This document shows positions 59,853 through 64,000 of a stretch of DNA of 64,000 nt, piece after piece (the stretch's first letter is position 1; each line of letters opens with the position of its first letter). Both the position numbers and the translations under genes were made by a program. Source of the stretch: Candidatus Binatia bacterium. Lineage in GTDB: Bacteria; Desulfobacterota; Binatia; HRBIN30; BPIQ01. Where the stretch lies: assembly GCA_026004195.1 (NCBI GenBank), contig BPIQ01000002.1:558001-622000 (forward strand). Direction: 5' to 3'. A model generated the notes under the pieces. The model made no database searches. It had not been told where the DNA came from and worked only from the letters and a program-made list of their open reading frames with translations.

Positions 59853-60830
59853 ATGACCGACGAAACCATCGAAGTGGCGGGGCTTCGCCTACCACGACTC
59901 GGCCTGGGCACCTGGGCCTGGGGTGACCGGGCGACGTGGGGGATGGGCACCTACGACCGCTCGTACGACTACGAGACGATCCGGGAGGCGTTCCGCGTCT
60001 CCGTCGACGCGGGCGTCACGCTTCTCGACACCGCGGAGATGTACGGAAACGGCGAGAGCGAGCGCATCATCGGGAGACTCCTCCGCGAAGACCCCGACCG
60101 GGCGCGACGGGTGCTCGTGGCGACCAAATTCATCCCCTACCCCTGGCGCGTCCCGATGAAAGCCGCTCTCCGACGCGCGCTCGAAGCGTCGCTCGAGAGG
60201 CTCGGTCTTCCGTTCGTCCACCTCTACCAGATCCACGGTCCGATCTCCCTGCGGCCCGCGCGTGTGCTCGCCGAAGCTCTGGCCCGCGCCGTAGGGGACG
60301 GGCTCGTCCGTGCCGTCGGTATCTCCAACTACTCCGAGCGCGAGATGCGCGCCATGCACGCCGCCCTGGCTCTCCACGGCGTCCCCCTGGCCACGAACCA
60401 GGTCGAGTACTCGCTCCTGCGTAGGCTTCCGGAACGCAGCGGCCTTCTTCGCGCGTGCTCGGAGCTCGGCGTGGTCCTCCTCGCCTACTCCCCGCTGGCG
60501 CAAGGACGGCTCACGGGAAAGTACTCGGTCGAAAATCCCCCGCCGGGAAGGCGGCAGTTTTCCGATTATCCGATGGAAGAGGTGGAACCGGTGCTGGAGA
60601 AGCTCCGCGAGATCGGGAGCCGCTACGGGAAGACCCCGAGCCAGGTGGCCCTCAACTGGCTCTTGTGCAAAGGCACCGTCCCGATTCCCGGCGCGAAAAA
60701 CGGCGCGCAGGCGGCCGAGAACGCCGGAGCTCTCGGGTGGCGTCTTTCCCCGGAGGACGTCGAGCGGCTCGATACCGTCGCCAAGGAAGGCCGGAGGACT
60801 CTCTTCCACCGCCTCTGGCAGCACGGATGA
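59853..60830 (+). CDS. aldo/keto reductase
   Basis: Encodes 325 aa from the ATG at 59853 (ribosome site GGAAGGAAC). The catalytic tetrad is present: Asp and Tyr in TLLDTAEMYGNGESE, Lys in VLVATKFIPY and His in LYQIHGP. The NADPH site has VPIPGAKNGAQAAENAGAL. It reduces an unknown carbonyl compound. It is divergent from the M20 peptidase gene (about 150 bp apart) and precedes the operator-controlled hydrolase gene. Confidence 0.93.
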   Translation: MTDETIEVAGLRLPRLGLGTWAWGDRATWGMGTYDRSYDYETIREAFRVSVDAGVTLLDTAEMYGNGESERIIGRLLREDPDRARRVLVATKFIPYPWRVPMKAALRRALEASLERLGLPFVHLYQIHGPISLRPARVLAEALARAVGDGLVRAVGISNYSEREMRAMHAALALHGVPLATNQVEYSLLRRLPERSGLLRACSELGVVLLAYSPLAQGRLTGKYSVENPPPGRRQFSDYPMEEVEPVLEKLREIGSRYGKTPSQVALNWLLCKGTVPIPGAKNGAQAAENAGALGWRLSPEDVERLDTVAKEGRRTLFHRLWQHG

Positions 60831-60862
60831 GACGAGGGCGGCGAAGAGGCGAGGATTCGTCC

Positions 60863-60904
60863 TTGACAGCTCGCCGTCCGGCAATTAGTTGGTCGAGCGA
60901 CCAA
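60863..60904 (+). promoter_or_regulatory. promoter and TetR-type operator upstream of the alpha/beta-hydrolase-fold gene
   Basis: A perfect -35 hexamer TTGACA (60863-60868) is followed by the A/T-rich GCAATTAGTT (60881-60890), which overlaps a 16-bp palindrome TTGGTCGAGCGACCAA (60889-60904). Arms of 7 bp with a 2-bp centre are typical of TetR-family operators for small dimers. It lies 35 bp before the GTG start at 60939. The regulator is not in the window. Confidence 0.6.
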
Positions 60905-60938
60905 TAAGCCACGACTCGGCCGAAACGGACAGCAGGCT

Positions 60939-62021
60939 GTGGTAGCGTCTCCCGTCGCCGAACGAAAAGGTCTGCTTCCCGGGCTCCGGACGGCCGTCCT
61001 CGCCCTTCTCACCCTCGGCCGCTCCTACCGAAAATTCGACTGGCGGACCGGCGAGGACGAGCGACACAGCGCACGCTCGCCCGACGGCTGGAACCTGGGT
61101 CTTTACCGTTACCGCCCGCGCTCGGCTCCGAAACCCTGTCCCGTCGTCTGTGGCCACGGTCTCGCGGGGAGCCGCCTCGTCTACGACCTGCATCCCGATT
61201 TTTCGCTGGCCCGGTTTCTGGCGGAGAGGGGATTCGACACGTGGCTTCTCGACTTTCGGGGACGGCAGGCGAGTTGGCCCGACGGGGGACCCGACCCCAC
61301 CCTGCAGTGGTGCTTCGACGACTTCGTGAGGAGGGACTTTCCCGCGGCCGTCGCTCGGGTTTGCGAGGTCACTTCGGCGCGCGAGCTCTTCTGGGTGGGC
61401 CTGGAAATCAGCGGCCAGACGCTTTACGCGGCCGCCATCGAAGGAAGGGCACCGAACGTGCGCGGCGCGGTCACGCTGGGAGCGCCGCTGGTCACCCCCG
61501 AGACAGCCCGAGTCCCGGGTGTCACGGCCCCCCCGAAAACACGCCGAGGCGCACGGGTGCCTTACCGGAGCGGGGCACGTCTGGCCGGGCCGGTCCTGGC
61601 TTACGCAGGAGCGCGGGTTCTCGAGTCGAGTTTCCGGCCGGAAAACGCCGACCCGCTGGTCGTGGCGCGTTACTTCCGGAACGGGGTACCGGACGAAGCG
61701 ACGGACCTCGTGGATCAAGTGGCTTCCTGGATTCGCTCGGGCAGGATGGCGGACCGGAAAGGTCGGGTCGTCTACTCCGACCGTGCCTCCGAAATTCGCC
61801 TCCCGCTGCTTTTCCTCGTCGGCGCGCACGACCTCCAGCGGCCCCCGGAAAGCGTACGCTCGGCGTGGGAAGCCGTCGGCAGTCGGGACAAGACGCTCGT
61901 GGTCGCGGGGAAGGAGCACGGGTTCGGTTTCGACTTCGGGCACGACGACCTGGTCGCCGGCCTCCGCGCACCGACCGAAATTTTTCCGCGGATCGCCGAG
62001 TGGCTGGAACGGCGCAGCTAG
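60939..62021 (+). CDS. alpha/beta-hydrolase-fold protein with Glu at the nucleophile position
   Basis: Encodes 360 aa from a GTG at 60939. The fold markers are VVCGHGLAGSRLVYDL (about 70-84), the FDTWLLDFRGRQAS strand, LLFLVGAHDLQRPPESV (Asp) and GKEHGFGFDFGHDD (His). Where GxSxG is expected the sequence is WVGLEISGQ, so Glu156 stands in place of the serine. The protein may have a different mechanism or bind rather than hydrolyse a ligand. It has its own palindromic operator. The following amine oxidase gene is 36 bp on. Confidence 0.85.
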   Translation: MVASPVAERKGLLPGLRTAVLALLTLGRSYRKFDWRTGEDERHSARSPDGWNLGLYRYRPRSAPKPCPVVCGHGLAGSRLVYDLHPDFSLARFLAERGFDTWLLDFRGRQASWPDGGPDPTLQWCFDDFVRRDFPAAVARVCEVTSARELFWVGLEISGQTLYAAAIEGRAPNVRGAVTLGAPLVTPETARVPGVTAPPKTRRGARVPYRSGARLAGPVLAYAGARVLESSFRPENADPLVVARYFRNGVPDEATDLVDQVASWIRSGRMADRKGRVVYSDRASEIRLPLLFLVGAHDLQRPPESVRSAWEAVGSRDKTLVVAGKEHGFGFDFGHDDLVAGLRAPTEIFPRIAEWLERRS

Positions 62022-62057
62022 GGCGCGGAGCGGAAACACGATGCAGAGGGCCCGAAC

Positions 62058-63347
62058 ATGAAGGACGTCGTGGTTCTCGGCGCCGGGATGGCCGGCGTGG
62101 CCGCCGCTCGGGAGCTTTCCGCAAGAGGGCTCGACGTGCAGGTGCTCGAGGCGAGAGACCGCGTCGGCGGGCGCATCCATTCCGTGCGCGACTTCTGCGC
62201 GTCCCCCGTCGAAGGCGGGGCCGAGTTCATCCACGGGAAAAAGGCCGAGCACTGGCCGGAGGTGCGCCGGGCGGCCGTGCATGTGCGTCCCTGTCCCCAG
62301 GCGCGGGACGCGCTTTTCGACCTGGGCTCGGGGCCACGGTGGCTTCCGCTCGTTCTCCTCCACCCCGGTGTCTGGCCGAGCTTCACGATCCTGCGCGACA
62401 TTCGGAGGCTCGTTCCGCCGGACCACTCCGCGCGCGAGTTCCTCGAGAGGCGGGGATTCCGGGGCCGCGCCCGGATTCTCGCGGAGCTCACGCTCACGGC
62501 GCACCTTCCCGGCAGCGCCGACGAGATCGGGATGCTCGGTCTTCTCGAAGATCGCGTGCTCGACCTCGAGACGGGCTCGAACTATCGGGTCGACGAGGGC
62601 TACGACGCCGTCGTCCGGCACATGGCGCAGGGTCTCGACGTGCGTTTCGGCTTCCGCGTGGCGACCGTCGAGTGGAGCTCGGACGGGGTCAGCGTCCGCT
62701 CCGACAGCGACGAGACGGTCGAGGCGCGCGCCGCCGTCTCGACTCTGCCGGTCGGCGTGATCAAGTCCGGCCGCGTCCGCTTCGCCCCGGAACTCCCGGA
62801 AAGCAAGAAAACGGCCCTCCGCTTCGTCGAGATGGGCCCCGTGCTCAAGATCCTGCTCCGTTTCGAGGAGCGGTTCTGGCCGCGGCGAGCGGCGAGCATC
62901 GTTTCCGCGAAGGGCCCGGTGACGCTCTACTGGCCCGTCTTCTACCGGGTAACCGACGGACCCGCCGTGCTCACCGCCTACTGTACGGGTCCCCGCGCGG
63001 CCGCTCTCGGAAGAATGTCGGAAGAGGAAGCGGTGAAGACCGTGCTCGAGGACCTCCGGCGGATGTTCCCGAAAGGAGTTCCGAAGCTCGTGGACGCGCG
63101 CCGGATCGACTGGACTTCCGACCCGTTCTCTTGCGGCGGCTACACGTTCTTGCGACCGGGCGGGACCGGGGCGCGGGCCAGACTCGCCGCTGCGGACACG
63201 GGGGCTCTTTTCTGGGCCGGCTCCGCCACGGCCACGACGACGATCGCTGCTTCCGTCCAGGGGGCTTACGTGAGCGGCCTGCGCGCGGCCGGAGAGGTCG
63301 CGCGCTTTCTGGGAAAAGGCAGCGAAGACGTCGCTCGGACCTCGTGA
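62058..63347 (+). CDS. flavin-dependent amine oxidase (flavin monoamine oxidase family)
   Basis: Encodes 429 aa. The FAD dinucleotide motif is VVVLGAGMAGVAAARELSARGLDVQVLEARDRVGGRIHS at the N-terminus. The second FAD element DTGALFWAGSATATTTIAASVQGAYVSGLRAAGEV is near the C-terminus. The substrate domain carries FSCGGYTFLRPG. Such enzymes oxidise amines, polyamines or related C-N bonds to imines with H2O2. It follows the fold-only hydrolase gene after 36 bp, so the two may act together. The 206 bp after its stop hold nothing I recognise. Confidence 0.92.
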   Translation: MKDVVVLGAGMAGVAAARELSARGLDVQVLEARDRVGGRIHSVRDFCASPVEGGAEFIHGKKAEHWPEVRRAAVHVRPCPQARDALFDLGSGPRWLPLVLLHPGVWPSFTILRDIRRLVPPDHSAREFLERRGFRGRARILAELTLTAHLPGSADEIGMLGLLEDRVLDLETGSNYRVDEGYDAVVRHMAQGLDVRFGFRVATVEWSSDGVSVRSDSDETVEARAAVSTLPVGVIKSGRVRFAPELPESKKTALRFVEMGPVLKILLRFEERFWPRRAASIVSAKGPVTLYWPVFYRVTDGPAVLTAYCTGPRAAALGRMSEEEAVKTVLEDLRRMFPKGVPKLVDARRIDWTSDPFSCGGYTFLRPGGTGARARLAAADTGALFWAGSATATTTIAASVQGAYVSGLRAAGEVARFLGKGSEDVARTS

Positions 63348-63554
63348 TCGGAAGCCCGGGCCCCGGTTGCCGGGCACCCCGGAGGGTCTTCGGGCTGCGA
63401 GCAAGACCGCAGGAAAAGCGCCCGAGAGCCCGTCCTTTCTCCCGGAGACCCGGCACCCCCGTCCCGAGAAAGGAGCCGTGACGGATCGTCCCGACGAAGG
63501 TCCGTGGCACCCGTCCCGAGGACGAACAGCCGACGGGAACCACCCGACTTGCCG

Positions 63555-63767
63555 TCAGTGTCCGAGAAAGAGGGCGCGCAGGATTTCGGCCAGGAGTCCC
63601 GACGAGCGGGAGAACATCCCGAGATGGACGACCGTGTAGAGGAACGCGAGGACGAAAGCACCGACGATCGCAGCACGGCCGACACCGCCTGTCGCGCCGA
63701 GCTCCTTCCGCGGAATCCGGTGCTTTCTCCTGCGCCTACCAGGTCGTGCTCCGGGGCCGCGGCTCAC
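63555..63767 (-). CDS. small membrane protein coupled to the right-edge gene
   Basis: Encodes 70 aa from a GTG at 63767. A very basic N-terminus (SRGPGARPGRRRRKHRIPRKE) is followed by one hydrophobic helix (GRAAIVGAFVLAFLYTVVHLG) and a second amphipathic stretch. Its start overlaps the stop of the upstream gene (GTGA), which supports it as a real gene. No family recognised. Confidence 0.6.
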   Translation of the reverse strand: MSRGPGARPGRRRRKHRIPRKELGATGGVGRAAIVGAFVLAFLYTVVHLGMFSRSSGLLAEILRALFLGH

Positions 63768-64000
63768 GGTTCCGCCCCTCCCTTCCCATCACCGTTCCGA
63801 GCTTGCCGCAGAACGCGATACACTCGTAATTTTCCCTGGTTGGGACCGCCCCAGAAGTGCGGAACCTCGAGGGCCAGGGCAAAGCGCTCCGGGTGGCGCC
63901 GCATCCAGCCGAGCTCGGGGGGCCACGAACCCGGCGCCCACGCCTCGGGCTCGATCCGAATCGGCTCGAGCGTCCCGTTTTCCCGGACGGCCCATATGTC
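63764..64000 (-). CDS. C-terminal part of a gene cut by the window edge
   Basis: The frame enters from the right edge and ends at a TGA at 63764-63766. The visible 78 residues include WAVRENGTLEPIRIEPEAW and FALALEVPHFWGGPNQGKLRVYRVL, a soluble pattern with aromatic-rich strands. The start and most of the protein are outside the window. I do not recognise the family. The stop overlaps the start of the following small membrane protein gene. Confidence 0.6.
   Translation of the reverse strand, partial: DIWAVRENGTLEPIRIEPEAWAPGSWPPELGWMRRHPERFALALEVPHFWGGPNQGKLRVYRVLRQARNGDGKGGAEP

Overview
The window is GC-rich chromosomal DNA of a Gram-negative bacterium: it carries lnt, mltA, hflKC and lipoproteins. 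The gene content is two thiolase-like TLP1 proteins beside a luciferase-type monooxygenase, CaiB-type CoA transferases, a DUF2889 protein, glycolate oxidase GlcDEF and a selenoprotein of the GrdB-related family. It resembles uncultivated deltaproteobacterium-like lineages such as Candidatus Binatota, but that assignment is inference from gene content only. There is no phage, plasmid origin, CRISPR array or recognisable transposase.

Layout. 1-5.3 kb: a 3-hydroxyisobutyrate-dehydrogenase-like gene divergent from a DUF2889 gene, a small exported protein, a GNAT acetyltransferase, a Phd/PIN toxin-antitoxin pair and a NarL-type regulator. 5.4-16 kb: a minus-strand membrane/sensing block (REC-histidine kinase, lnt, 7TM-GAF histidine kinase), an exported protein, tRNA-Ser(UGA), another histidine kinase, a large exported protein and HU. 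16.3-24.5 kb: an SDR, then a plus-strand run of TLP1, luciferase-like monooxygenase, alpha/beta hydrolase, second TLP1 and MATE transporter, probably a catabolic unit. 24.6-31.1 kb: a large lipoprotein, a TauE/SafE permease, a CoA transferase, a D-2-hydroxyacid dehydrogenase and a small membrane protein behind a TetR-type operator. 32.1-34.5 kb: hflK-hflC-DnaJ operon. 34.6-46.2 kb: yacG and a double CoA transferase, then a tightly overlapping minus-strand operon glcD-glcE-glcF-holA-HlyD-ABC ATPase-permease, ending at a frameshifted YihY gene. 46.3-54.9 kb: glyoxylate aminotransferase, mltA, O-methyltransferase, DoxX, a divergent glycosyltransferase/spermidine-synthase-like pair and a radical SAM enzyme. 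55.1-64 kb: VOC protein, nitrilase, selenoprotein, M20 peptidase, aldo/keto reductase, an alpha/beta-hydrolase-fold protein, an amine oxidase and a truncated gene at the right edge.

Two things stand out. First, a dispersed family of REP/BIME-like palindromes fills four intergenic regions (about 16.7, 17.9, 31.1-32.15 and 55.6-56.15 kb). Every unit is CGGAG followed by a 7-bp stem and a 6-nt CTCYGT-type loop. The stems differ between subfamilies but stay paired, which is direct compensatory evidence for a selected hairpin. Second, the gene at 57537-58271 (minus) has an in-frame UGA followed by Pro-Phe-Cys. A hairpin of bacterial SECIS geometry starts 10-11 nt after it, so this is very probably a selenocysteine codon rather than a broken gene.

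How the genes work together. GlcDEF oxidises glycolate to glyoxylate and the divergent aminotransferase can convert glyoxylate to glycine. The TLP1/monooxygenase/hydrolase run, the SDR and the CoA transferases look like acyl-CoA-based breakdown of an organic substrate that cannot be named from sequence.
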